A DNA stretch of 64,000 nt from Verrucomicrobiia bacterium (GTDB taxonomy: Bacteria; Verrucomicrobiota; Verrucomicrobiia; Limisphaerales; JADLHS01): contig JAHCLO010000001.1 of NCBI GenBank assembly GCA_026125285.1, positions 1 to 64,000 on the forward strand, written 5' to 3'. The position numbers and the translations under genes were made by a program. Under the pieces are notes generated by a model, which saw only the letters and a program-made list of their open reading frames with translations, did no database searches and was not told the DNA's origin. This document shows, piece after piece, positions 33,127 through 40,675 of this stretch. Within the stretch, counting starts at the first letter, position 1. Each line of letters begins with the position of its first letter.

Positions 33127-33528
33127 ATGAAAGCACCCTTCCTCAACGTGGATTTGGATATCGAGTCAACCTCCAAACTTGGTTCTCTCGTCGTCGAGAT
33201 GGGCAAGCGTGTGGTTGTGTTGCATTCAGGGCGCGTTTCGAAATCGAAGCGAAATCTTCTGAGATTGGAGAGCGCGGGCGAGCACAATGGCCCGGACGCG
33301 ACGATTCACGGGCTGTGCAAAGTTGTTGAGAGTTTGTCTCCAGCAGCGCGGCGGGTCTGGGATGCCGCGCGCAAGGAGTTCAATGTCGGCCACGAATTGA
33401 GACGCTCCGAGCGGGACTCATTCTTTTCGCTCAGATCGGACACCCTCGCGCGGATTGCTAAACTCGGGGCGAAACTCGTTGTTACCTACTATCGAGGCGA
33501 ATCCAAGAAAGGCGTTGAGCCTGTTTAG
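33127..33528 (+). CDS. Conserved-type hypothetical protein
   Basis: 133 residues, soluble, no signal peptide. The N-terminus (FLNVDLDIESTSKLGSLVVEMGKRVVVLHSG) has a regular alternating strand pattern; the C-terminus includes LRSDTLARIAKLGAKLVVTYY. No family recognised with confidence. Lies alone between a PIN toxin and promoter copy 3. Confidence 0.5.
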   Translation: MKAPFLNVDLDIESTSKLGSLVVEMGKRVVVLHSGRVSKSKRNLLRLESAGEHNGPDATIHGLCKVVESLSPAARRVWDAARKEFNVGHELRRSERDSFFSLRSDTLARIAKLGAKLVVTYYRGESKKGVEPV

Positions 33529-33546
33529 CACGTCTGGATGAATCGG

Positions 33547-33590
33547 AAATTGACCGCCTGCCGGCGCGGGCGTAGCGTTTGGGCGTGATG
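33547..33590 (+). promoter_or_regulatory. Repeated promoter segment, copy 3
   Basis: TTGACC (33550-33555), 17-bp spacer, TAGCGT (33573-33578), ATG at 33588. That ATG opens a 14-codon frame whose TGA overlaps the ATG of the next gene at 33629. Confidence 0.7.
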
Positions 33591-33628
33591 GGAAAACCGA
33601 ATCGAAGTTGGTTGTTGTCACGCGTCGC

Positions 33629-33877
33629 ATGAGATACCCGAACATCAAGAAAGGAATTCGATGGGGTTGCATCGTTGGTGGCGTCTTCGCGTCAGCTTGG
33701 GTGGTCTTCTGCTGTTGGACAGTGGCTTCTGCGTCCGACTTGGAATCATGTCTGCGAATCGGGCCGTGGTGGTTCGTGGCAAGGTCGGCGTTAACCATCT
33801 TCCTGTTTACTGGAATTCCTACGGGACTTTTGGCGGCTGTTCGTCCCGAATTTAGGAAATGGCGCGAAGACGGCTGA
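33629..33877 (+). CDS. Small two-helix membrane protein, unknown function
   Basis: 82 residues with hydrophobic helices at about 10-33 (GIRWGCIVGGVFASAWVVFCC) and 48-70 (WWFVARSALTIFLFTGIPTG). ATG overlaps the stop of the tiny 33588 frame (ATGA). No family recognised. Confidence 0.45.
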   Translation: MRYPNIKKGIRWGCIVGGVFASAWVVFCCWTVASASDLESCLRIGPWWFVARSALTIFLFTGIPTGLLAAVRPEFRKWREDG

Positions 33878-33913
33878 GTAGGCAACGACGCAAACTGGTC
33901 GTCAATTCCTCGC

Positions 33914-34465
33914 GTGATTCCAGTACATCAGACTCTGTTGCTGACTGCGGCGGTTTCGAGTGCCGTGGCGATCCTGCTTGGGTGCGCTTCGCCTCGAAAG
34001 GGACACGACACAAGCACTCCAATCTCCGTGTTCGCGTCCACCACCGGCAGGTTCGCGAAGGGATACTCCTGGAGTCTGGCGATGGATGCCAACCGCAAGG
34101 CGCGGCTGACCATAGACAGTTATCCCCAAGCGCGGACTCGTGAGTTTGAAGTCGGCACCGAACAGATCTACGAACTGGTTGCGGCGTTGGAAAAGGAGCG
34201 TTTCTTCAGTTTGCCGTCTGATTATGGCCAGATCGTTCCCGATGGCAGCACCCGCGTGATCAAGGTTGTCAGGGATGGCGCCGAACACACTGTCAGCATC
34301 CACTTCTTGATGAACTGGGTGCATAGTAATCCCTCCAAACTCAAAGAGCCAGCGCGGGCGCTGCGGGTCTTCCGATTGGTGCAAACCTGGTTTGATGATG
34401 CGGACGCGGTGGACTTGAGCAGATATGACGACATGGTCCTGAAAGCCGCGGGTAATGGCGGTTAA
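33914..34465 (+). CDS. Putative lipoprotein, unknown function
   Basis: 183 residues, GTG start. Signal of lipoprotein type: TLLLTAAVSSAVAILLGCAS with Cys at about 24. The mature part has a beta-rich segment with ARLTIDSYPQARTREFEVG, LEKERFFSLPSDYGQIVPDG and VVRDGAEHTVSIHF, resembling small exported proteins seen in Verrucomicrobia; function unknown. It is anchored at a membrane by its lipid. Confidence 0.6.
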   Translation: MIPVHQTLLLTAAVSSAVAILLGCASPRKGHDTSTPISVFASTTGRFAKGYSWSLAMDANRKARLTIDSYPQARTREFEVGTEQIYELVAALEKERFFSLPSDYGQIVPDGSTRVIKVVRDGAEHTVSIHFLMNWVHSNPSKLKEPARALRVFRLVQTWFDDADAVDLSRYDDMVLKAAGNGG

Positions 34466-34492
34466 CGGGCGATATCAGCAGTGACAAGTCAG

Positions 34493-34537
34493 CAATTGAC
34501 CGTCTGTCGGCGCGGGCGTAGCGTCTGGGCGTGATGA
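34493..34537 (+). promoter_or_regulatory. Repeated promoter segment, copy 4
   Basis: TTGACC (34496-34501), 17-bp spacer (two base changes from copy 2), TAGCGT (34519-34524), ATG at 34534. Confidence 0.7.
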
Positions 34538-35163
34538 AAAGCAGTGGTGCAATTTCGGTCAGTCTGTTTCTGACATGCTTCGCCTATGGATTCAGCCCGC
34601 TGCCGGCTTGGGATCGCGTCGAGGGTAAGAGCATCGCGTTTTTCAAAGGCAAGGGCTTTGAGTTTTCTCTCGATGACAGCATGGCTCGCCATTATGAGAA
34701 ACCCACCCTCGAGATCTCGATTTTGATTCCCCATCGCTTCACGGATGCGCGTCTCACCAATGAGTTTGATTCTGTTATGGTCCTGAACGAGGACATTTCA
34801 GCAGCACTTGTCACGCGGCCTCACGCAAACAAAAAGCGGGTGATCCTCACGATTTCCGAGGCGATGGCCGGCAAGTCAGAAGTCATTCTTTACTTCAGAA
34901 ACGGGGCGACCAATGTGACGCACGGTGCGCAGTATGTATTGGCCCTCGGCAGGCTTGTGGAGGAGTGGAAGAGCGGGGACAAGGAACCCAGCGGTGGCGT
35001 GGAATCAAACGGCGGTCAAGCAGATGGGCCGCGCAACTTGGACTTGGGTGGAAACCGGAGTCACCCGACTGCGGCCTCGACTTGCTACGAGTTTGACGGA
35101 CAATTTTTCAGATACTTTGGGTCTAACGGAGCCGCGGCTGTCGAGAAGTTGCTTCGCAAATGA
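34534..35163 (+). CDS. Secreted hypothetical protein
   Basis: About 209 residues with a signal peptide (SGAISVSLFLTCFAYGFS). The mature part has mixed strands (SIAFFKGKGFEFSLDDSM, FTDARLTNEF) and no recognised domain. It follows promoter copy 4 with a 9-bp leader. Its stop overlaps the next ATG by 4 bp, so the pair is translated together. Confidence 0.55.
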   Translation: MKSSGAISVSLFLTCFAYGFSPLPAWDRVEGKSIAFFKGKGFEFSLDDSMARHYEKPTLEISILIPHRFTDARLTNEFDSVMVLNEDISAALVTRPHANKKRVILTISEAMAGKSEVILYFRNGATNVTHGAQYVLALGRLVEEWKSGDKEPSGGVESNGGQADGPRNLDLGGNRSHPTAASTCYEFDGQFFRYFGSNGAAAVEKLLRK

Positions 35164-35378
35164 AAGGCGATGACTACTTGCCAGGGCGGCATTTCTGGAC
35201 GCACTTCTGGTGCGGGCTGGTGGTTGGCGGCATCCTGGGTGCGCGGATTGGCTGGGGATCATTCGAGAGCAATTGGGCCAAAGTCGGATGTGCCGCAGCC
35301 ATTGCTTTGGCCTTTGCCACGGCGTTGGGTTACTGGGGCGACCCACTGTGGCGATGGTTTGTCGAACACTGGCGCTGA
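35160..35378 (+). CDS. Small glycine-rich membrane protein
   Basis: 72 residues; hydrophobic stretches FWCGLVVGGILGARIGW and VGCAAAIALAFATALGYWG. ATGA overlap with the upstream gene. No family recognised. Confidence 0.45.
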   Translation: MKGDDYLPGRHFWTHFWCGLVVGGILGARIGWGSFESNWAKVGCAAAIALAFATALGYWGDPLWRWFVEHWR

Positions 35379-35436
35379 TCATTCTGTTGAATCGAATAGT
35401 GCATCAGGTTTCCAAGCGGTATAATCGAAGTACACC

Positions 35437-35913
35437 ATGAAGAATAGAATCATCTTGGTCGGTTGCATGGGCTTACTCGTGGGGCTGGCGTTGGGCGTTG
35501 GAGGCACTTATGTGGCGATGACCCATTACGCTGCCACACGCGCGGCAGGAACGCTGTTTACCGGCGAGCAATTGAAGCTGGGTGAAGCCTCGGAGCGTGC
35601 GCATCACGCTTACCGGCACGAAAGCAAGCCGGTTGCGATTTACGCGATGTCACAATACGTGAACCAGCTTAAGGAAGCCGAAGCACTGCCGGAACAGTCC
35701 CGCTTGAGCACCGACCGGATGCTGGCGTTTGATCTGACATTGGCCCACGGGCGACTGGCGAAGCTCTACGCGGAAACGGGAGAAACGAACCTGAGCACGC
35801 AGCATGTGGCACATGCGCTGGCTTATGCCAAGCGATCGGCTGCTGCCGGCATCACCAACCAAACTGGTCTGGCTGGGTTGGTTGACAGGCTTGACCAGCA
35901 GGCAGCGAAGTGA
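35437..35913 (+). CDS. Membrane-anchored hypothetical protein
   Basis: 158 residues: one N-terminal transmembrane helix (IILVGCMGLLVGLALGVGGTYVAM) and a helical, TPR-like outer part (LAFDLTLAHGRLAKLYAETGE, STQHVAHALAYAKRSA). Function unknown. The next gene starts 8 bp downstream. Confidence 0.5.
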   Translation: MKNRIILVGCMGLLVGLALGVGGTYVAMTHYAATRAAGTLFTGEQLKLGEASERAHHAYRHESKPVAIYAMSQYVNQLKEAEALPEQSRLSTDRMLAFDLTLAHGRLAKLYAETGETNLSTQHVAHALAYAKRSAAAGITNQTGLAGLVDRLDQQAAK

Positions 35914-35920
35914 ACAACTG

Positions 35921-36322
35921 ATGGGGATGCAGACAATCCTTACGCTCGCATTGCTGACAACTGATCGGCTGATGGTGGCCTTGTTGGGCGGGCCGGAGAT
36001 CATTGGAATCCTTGCCGTGATTCTCATCCTCTACGCGGCCGGTCGCCTTCCCGATCTTCTCGACAGATTGCGCGGCAGTTTTTCCGAGTCACTTGGAGCA
36101 TTCGACGAAGCGTCCCACGATGTAGGAAAGGAATTGGGCGGGATTTTTGGCAAGCATGCCTCCCAGGCACTGACTCCGGACAATCAGACTGCCGAACTTT
36201 ATGATCCCGCCGCCCTTCACAAAGAGGAACGCTTGAGGCGTTCGTTCTGGCGCGTTTGGTATCGTCGTTGGCGCAGATTATGGCGGCGCGTGTGGTTTTG
36301 GATTTTCAGAATTAGAATATGA
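35921..36322 (+). CDS. TatA/TatB-like small membrane protein
   Basis: 133 residues. Around residues 22-50 the sequence GGPEIIGILAVILILYAAGRLPDLL follows the TatA/TatB plan: short transmembrane helix, hinge, then an amphipathic helix (DRLRGSFSESLGAFDEA). The usual FG hinge is replaced by YAAG. The C-terminus is very basic and aromatic (RRSFWRVWYRRWRRLWRR). No tatC is nearby, and the setting is accessory, so it may not act in protein export. Its stop overlaps the next gene. Confidence 0.6.
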   Translation: MGMQTILTLALLTTDRLMVALLGGPEIIGILAVILILYAAGRLPDLLDRLRGSFSESLGAFDEASHDVGKELGGIFGKHASQALTPDNQTAELYDPAALHKEERLRRSFWRVWYRRWRRLWRRVWFWIFRIRI

Positions 36323-36762
36323 GAATCACGGAAAGCGAGATGAGGTCCATGAATTCGTCGGGTAAAGGATTGATTTCTTTTCTTTTCGCGACGGCTCTGG
36401 CGGCGACGCAAGTGGGCTGTGCCGTTCGCTGCGGGCCAGTTCAAACTGTGCCGCCTCAAAAGCTTCACGTCATGGCGGCCATACCGACTGCATACGTGGT
36501 TCGCGTTGTCACTGGAAACAAGCAGCACATAGACACGCCTGTTCCGCCGGACGGTCGTGTGGCCTTCGATGTTCCCGTCAGTTCGCGCCTTTGCACGCCG
36601 TATTTGTTCGGTGTCATCAAAGTGGGCTGGCCAACACCGGTGGAAGAGCGCAGAGTCATCCGTGTGATGCGCGGCGAACGAACGGTGCGTAGACTCTCGG
36701 CCCGAGACATCGCTCGCTTGCCCGCGGATGCGGAGGGCTTTCACGCGGTGAGGATCGAATGA
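36319..36762 (+). CDS. Putative lipoprotein, unknown function
   Basis: 147 residues; signal segment LISFLFATALAATQVGCA with lipobox Cys. The mature part reads as a small beta fold (AAIPTAYVVRVVTGN, GRVAFDVPVS). ATGA overlaps at both ends link it with the TatA-like gene before and the next membrane protein after. Confidence 0.5.
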   Translation: MRITESEMRSMNSSGKGLISFLFATALAATQVGCAVRCGPVQTVPPQKLHVMAAIPTAYVVRVVTGNKQHIDTPVPPDGRVAFDVPVSSRLCTPYLFGVIKVGWPTPVEERRVIRVMRGERTVRRLSARDIARLPADAEGFHAVRIE

Positions 36763-37313
36763 GTATAATAAGGCCTCCAAACAGGGGATTAAGCAAACTC
36801 CTTTTGAGAACATTTATGATTTGCAGCGGGATATTCGTTGCTTGTCTGACGCTGGCGATCAGCAGCATTCGGCCCGAGTTCAGTATCGGCGTGTTGCCGA
36901 CCGGGAACATAGCTGGCGAAGCCTGGGGCTTTATCGCTTCGATTACAAACACCGGCCGTTCGAGTCCGATCGTGGATACGGTGCGGGTTGAATGGCGAGA
37001 TGCGGTTGGAATCAAGGACAGCTTCCATTTCTTCTCTGGTTCGAAACGGCGCTGGTCGCCACATAGTGTGGAAACGACCACGTTTCAGGTGCCCGCCAGA
37101 GCACAGAAAGTTAGGGTTTGTGTCATGGTTGACGAAACCAGTCCCATCAAGCAGCACTTCACTCGCCTTGCATTGAAGCTGCCTTTGGATCGAATACCCC
37201 GATTGACGGTCTGGTTGTGCGAACGCGGACTGCTCTTTCCTGAAACTGAACTCCAATCGTATCCCGGGGAATGGAGGCCGGTGCAATTGAAGGAAGATAT
37301 TTGCGATGCGTAG
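36759..37313 (+). CDS. Membrane-anchored hypothetical protein
   Basis: 184 residues; N-terminal helix (LLLRTFMICSGIFVACLTLAI) and an extracytoplasmic beta domain (FIASITNTGRSSPIVDTVRVEW, SVETTTFQVPARAQKVRVCV). Function unknown. It overlaps its neighbours by 4 and 8 bp, so 35921-37719 behaves like one transcription unit. Confidence 0.5.
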   Translation: MSIIRPPNRGLSKLLLRTFMICSGIFVACLTLAISSIRPEFSIGVLPTGNIAGEAWGFIASITNTGRSSPIVDTVRVEWRDAVGIKDSFHFFSGSKRRWSPHSVETTTFQVPARAQKVRVCVMVDETSPIKQHFTRLALKLPLDRIPRLTVWLCERGLLFPETELQSYPGEWRPVQLKEDICDA

Positions 37314-37719
37314 GCCAATTGGCTTCCTCGGTTTTGTACTTCTGGCCGTGTTGACCGGTTGGGAAACTTATGAGTTCTGTGTGACCAACAAAGGCATCCG
37401 TTACTTCGTTTCCGAGCCGCACCGACTTCTGTTCGTCACGAGCATCGCGCTTGTTGGCGGTGGTGCGGTGTGGGCTTTGAGTCGGTTGTCACCGGCAGCG
37501 CTCCGCTCCCTCAGACTGTGGACACTCGCCGGGTTCGCAACTTGCGTTACGTGCTTCCTTGCAGTTTTCACCGCGTGTCTCGTCTCGTTCTCACCCGTGG
37601 TCACGGACTCCGGCATGTGGGGTTGGATGGCTGTGACCCTCGGCGCTTTGGTCGCGGTTGCGGGACTGCTGTGGTTTGAGTTCCATCAGGTTTGGAAACA
37701 GATTCGCGGCGCAGGCTGA
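37306..37719 (+). CDS. Four-helix membrane protein, unknown function
   Basis: 137 residues with four hydrophobic helices (about 5-20, 42-60, 72-96, 106-124). No family recognised. Last gene of the plus-strand accessory run; a long inverted repeat follows 8 bp later. Confidence 0.5.
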   Translation: MRRPIGFLGFVLLAVLTGWETYEFCVTNKGIRYFVSEPHRLLFVTSIALVGGGAVWALSRLSPAALRSLRLWTLAGFATCVTCFLAVFTACLVSFSPVVTDSGMWGWMAVTLGALVAVAGLLWFEFHQVWKQIRGAG

Positions 37720-37727
37720 TCCAGCAC

Positions 37728-37812
37728 TTCGGAGGGACGAGTTTTACGAATGCCTATCTTGCCTGAGTAAATCGGTCTGAGTTTGGGACTCGTGTAACTC
37801 GTCCCTCCGGAA
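37728..37812. repeat. Long inverted repeat (GGAGGGACGAGTT family)
   Basis: Arms TTCGGAGGGACGAGTT (37728-37743) and AACTCGTCCCTCCGGAA (37796-37812), with ACGA/TCGT extending the pairing inward. It lies between converging genes and may be a bidirectional terminator or a REP-like element. Confidence 0.7.
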
Positions 37813-37835
37813 ATGGGGTTGGGCAACTTGCCCGA

Positions 37836-38672
37836 TTATTTCTTCGGCCCGTAACCGGGCTTGATGTTTCCCTTGTTATCCAGTTTGCCGCAGGCCCAAA
37901 GCAGGCCGCGCGTGACGAGGTCGAGGTAGCGGACGTCTTCCACGGTGGCATTGTTGTGGCCGATGGTGGTGCTGAACACGCGCGTACCCTCAAAATTATT
38001 TACCCAGGCGACGACCGTCTCGATCTCGCGGGCGGTGCCGTCGCGGCGTTTGACGGATTGGGTGCCACTGGCCAGCGGTGTGGCGGTCGGGAGCACCTGG
38101 ATGTTGTTGTAGAGTTCCTCGTTGATGGTGGTCCAGTCGGCAAGACCCTGCGTGATGGGATGATTCTTGTCCGTGAACCGGATGGCAATCGGTTGTTGCG
38201 GGCCGTGCCCGCTGGATTGCAGGCCGAGGTAATCGAACCACGCGGCGCGCTCGGAGCCGGCTTCCGCGCGTTCGCCGGGATTGCCGACGCGATAGGAGTG
38301 CATGGCGCAATGCAGGTTCACGCCGGGCACACCCGCGCGATGGGGCGCCAGCACGCCCTTGATGACGGCGGGATCGCTGAGGTCGGCGGCACATTCGTCG
38401 TGGATGACAACGTCGTAGCCTCTCGCGTAATCGGCATTGCCAAGAATCGCGAGCGGCGGTTTCGTCGAGGAATCTGCCGAATGAATCTGGTCCACGACGA
38501 CGTTGGCGCGGGCTTCGATGCCTTGCTTGAGAATGTTCTTTTGCGTCGCGTAATCGTGGCAGCAACCGCCGGTGATCAACAGGGCGCGCAGGGGTTTGGT
38601 TTCCTGCGCGGCGGTGTTCAGAACCAGAGCGGCGGCGAGGAAGCCGGCGGCCAGCAAGTGAATGGTCTTCAT
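37836..38672 (-). CDS. ThuA-like (GATase1-like fold) secreted protein
   Basis: 278 residues with a signal peptide ending VLNTAAQE. The body is ThuA-like: ALLITGGCCHDYATQKNIL, YDVVIHDECAADL, VPGVNLHCAMHSYR, HPITQGLADW, NEELYNNIQVLPTATPLA and TTIGHNNATVED. ThuA was named from trehalose use genes, but its chemistry is unclear and many verrucomicrobial copies have no known substrate. Short leader after the kinase-like gene on the same strand, 28 bp away, so they may be cotranscribed. Confidence 0.85.
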   Translation of the reverse strand: MKTIHLLAAGFLAAALVLNTAAQETKPLRALLITGGCCHDYATQKNILKQGIEARANVVVDQIHSADSSTKPPLAILGNADYARGYDVVIHDECAADLSDPAVIKGVLAPHRAGVPGVNLHCAMHSYRVGNPGERAEAGSERAAWFDYLGLQSSGHGPQQPIAIRFTDKNHPITQGLADWTTINEELYNNIQVLPTATPLASGTQSVKRRDGTAREIETVVAWVNNFEGTRVFSTTIGHNNATVEDVRYLDLVTRGLLWACGKLDNKGNIKPGYGPKK

Positions 38673-38700
38673 GGGTGGTTGTTTTAACTGTTCTGTCGGT

Positions 38701-39516
38701 TCACCAGTGCCAGTCCGCGCCCATGCCGACTTCCGAGCGAAGCGACTTCACGCCGGGCACGGCATTGGCGATTTCCGCGACTGCCGCGACCGCCTTGGTG
38801 GAGCTGACATTGCCGGTGATGGTGACTTCGCCGTCCTTGGCGCTCACTTCCAAGCTGGCGCTGCGCGTGAGTGGATTCCTGGCCATGGCGGCCCACACTT
38901 TGGAACTCAGGCTGGTATCCTCCAATTGCTGGCGGCTGGCGGCGGTGGGTTGGAACTCTTCCAACTCCGCCATCCGCGCGAGGGTTTCGCACGCGCTTCC
39001 GGGCGTGATCCGTTCGAGGTTGAGGATGACGTCGTATTGTCCAGGATCATTCCAGTTGACGCCATACAAGACCTGGGCCCATCGGCTGCGTTCGTTGTCC
39101 ACGCGCTGGATGTGCGCGATGGCTTGCTCGCGGTTCAGCCTGGCTTGAGCCATGGCGGCTTCGATCCGTTGCGCCAGGCTGGCGATCACCCGGACGCGCA
39201 GCAGGTGCGGCACACCCGCCAGCAACAGATGCCCCACGTTGCCGTGATAGACCAGATGCCCCTGGCGGACGTGATCGAGCAGGACGGCCGTCACGCATTT
39301 CACGTAGGCCAGGCGCTTGCCCAACACCTGCTGCCAGAACGGCGGCGGGTGGTTGAGCGAATCCGTCAGTTCCCGTTCGGAAATTCCGTAATCCTCGGCG
39401 GCTTGCAGCAGCACTTGTTCGCGACTGAGCGCGGGACAATCGAGCCGCGCCGCCAGTTGCTCGGCCACGGCTTTGCCTCCCGAATACGACCCCCGGCTGA
39501 TGGTGATGATGGCCAT
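38701..39516 (-). CDS. Cytidylate-kinase-like protein fused to a BON domain
   Basis: 271 residues. The first 190 match the cytidylate kinase-like family: ITISRGSYSGGKAVAEQLA in the P-loop position, and a helical lid with REQVLLQAAEDYG, followed by YHGNVGHLLL and RVIASLAQRIEA. The last 65 (VWAAMARNPLTRSASLEVSA, DGEVTITGNVSS, VPGVKSLRSEV) form a BON domain, normally a phospholipid- or envelope-associated module. The fusion is in one uninterrupted frame. It may couple ligand binding to phosphorylation of an unknown substrate. Confidence 0.8.
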   Translation of the reverse strand: MAIITISRGSYSGGKAVAEQLAARLDCPALSREQVLLQAAEDYGISERELTDSLNHPPPFWQQVLGKRLAYVKCVTAVLLDHVRQGHLVYHGNVGHLLLAGVPHLLRVRVIASLAQRIEAAMAQARLNREQAIAHIQRVDNERSRWAQVLYGVNWNDPGQYDVILNLERITPGSACETLARMAELEEFQPTAASRQQLEDTSLSSKVWAAMARNPLTRSASLEVSAKDGEVTITGNVSSTKAVAAVAEIANAVPGVKSLRSEVGMGADWHW

Positions 39517-39940
39517 AGACTTTCTCGATTGATCTGCATCGGCGTTAACCCGAAATGCGTCGTTAAACTAACGGCCTCGTTAATAGCGTCAAGCGGGGAA
39601 ACCGCTGTCGCCCGCGAAAGGGCGAGTCTCAGTCTTTGTAGCATGGAGAGTTGCCTCGATGGTGAAATCGCGCATAGCAGCCATAACCTCCCGGAGCGCG
39701 GACAGCCTTGTCCGCGAGTTCCGGTACAGAGGTTCGCGCGGACATGGCTGTCTGCGCTCCGAGCAACGGTTCATGGTTGGCGCACGCGCCCTCACGTGTG
39801 CCCGGCGGCGCCGCGCAGCCGAAACAACGCACGCGAGGGCGCGGGTGCTCCCCGAAAACAAACTCATTCAAAATTTGAACAAACGGCGGTTATCTGCTTT
39901 CTTATACGCGTTCACCGAAAACAAACCGAACCTACATGCT
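39517..39940. other. 424-bp divergent intergenic region with palindromic repeat
   Basis: No gene is supported. An imperfect inverted repeat occupies 39692-39761: arms CGGAGCGCGGACAGCCTTG and the complement of CATGGCTGTCTGCGCTCCG. Promoters for the divergent redoxin and kinase-like genes must lie either side of it. Confidence 0.6.
39692..39761. repeat. Palindromic repeat (GCGGACA family)
   Basis: 27-bp arms with three mismatches around a 16-bp centre. It shares its core with the elements at 6090-6105 and 21471-21494. Confidence 0.7.
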
Positions 39941-40540
39941 ATGAAACGAACACTAACGGCCATTGCGTTGCTGGCCACCGCCACCGCGGGGTTGACCGCG
40001 GCCGAGATTGGAAAGCCCGCGCCCAATTTTACGGCCAAAGACATTCACGGGCAGACTCACAAGTTGAGTGACTACCAGGGCAAGGTTGTGGTCCTCGAGG
40101 CCTACAACCTTGACTGTCCGTTCTGCGCGAACCACTTCAAGACCGGCGCGATGCAGGAGTTGCAGGCCGAACTCGCGGAGAAAGGCGTGGTCTGGTTGCT
40201 GATCAACTCCACCGATGCGAAGCATCCGAGCTATCGCACGCCGGAAAAGGCCCGTAAGGAATGGGCCGCGCAAAAGATCAAAGCCACGGCCTGGCTGGAC
40301 GACAGTTCCGGCGACATCGGCCGCGCGTACGGCATGAAAACCACGCCGCACATGTATGTCATCGCCAAGGATGGCACGCTCGCCTACCAGGGGGCCATTG
40401 ATGACAAGGCCGCCGCGAACGGGGACCCGCGTCAGGCCCGCAATTACGTGCGTGAAGCCGTCAACAAGTTGCTTGCGGGAGAGAAGCCCGAGGTGACCCA
40501 GACCAAGCCCTACGGCTGCCCGGTGAAATACGGCGGGTAG
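39941..40540 (+). CDS. Secreted redoxin / thioredoxin-like protein
   Basis: 199 residues, signal peptide RTLTAIALLATATAGLTA. AhpC/TSA-type fold: GKPAPNFTAKDIHGQTHKLS, VVVLEAYNLDCPFCANHFK with a CPFC active site, WLDDSSGDIGRAYGMKTTPHMYVI with the cis-Pro loop, and YQGAIDDK. It should reduce disulfides or peroxides in the periplasm. The conserved tail ending KPYGCPVKY has a further cysteine. A hairpin terminator follows. Confidence 0.88.
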   Translation: MKRTLTAIALLATATAGLTAAEIGKPAPNFTAKDIHGQTHKLSDYQGKVVVLEAYNLDCPFCANHFKTGAMQELQAELAEKGVVWLLINSTDAKHPSYRTPEKARKEWAAQKIKATAWLDDSSGDIGRAYGMKTTPHMYVIAKDGTLAYQGAIDDKAAANGDPRQARNYVREAVNKLLAGEKPEVTQTKPYGCPVKYGG

Positions 40541-40566
40541 AACTTCGTCCCTTACTCAACTCGGCC

Positions 40567-40596
40567 AAGCCGCGCTCCCTTGAGCGCGGCTTGCTT
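40567..40596 (+). terminator. Hairpin terminator after the redoxin gene
   Basis: AAGCCGCGCTC (40567-40577), 4-nt loop, GAGCGCGGCTT (40582-40592), then GCTTGC. The stem is perfect but the T tract is poor. Confidence 0.6.
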
Positions 40597-40675
40597 GCAT
40601 AGACAAGCTTTAGCACGTCGCACCCTCTCCCAAACGCGGCATTGACCACTCTGGGCGGAAGCGCATTATCGCCGC

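Noticed and set aside
33588..33632. A 14-codon frame behind promoter copy 3 as a separate gene
   Set aside because: Too short to support; its TGA overlaps the next ATG, so it may only be a leader for that gene.
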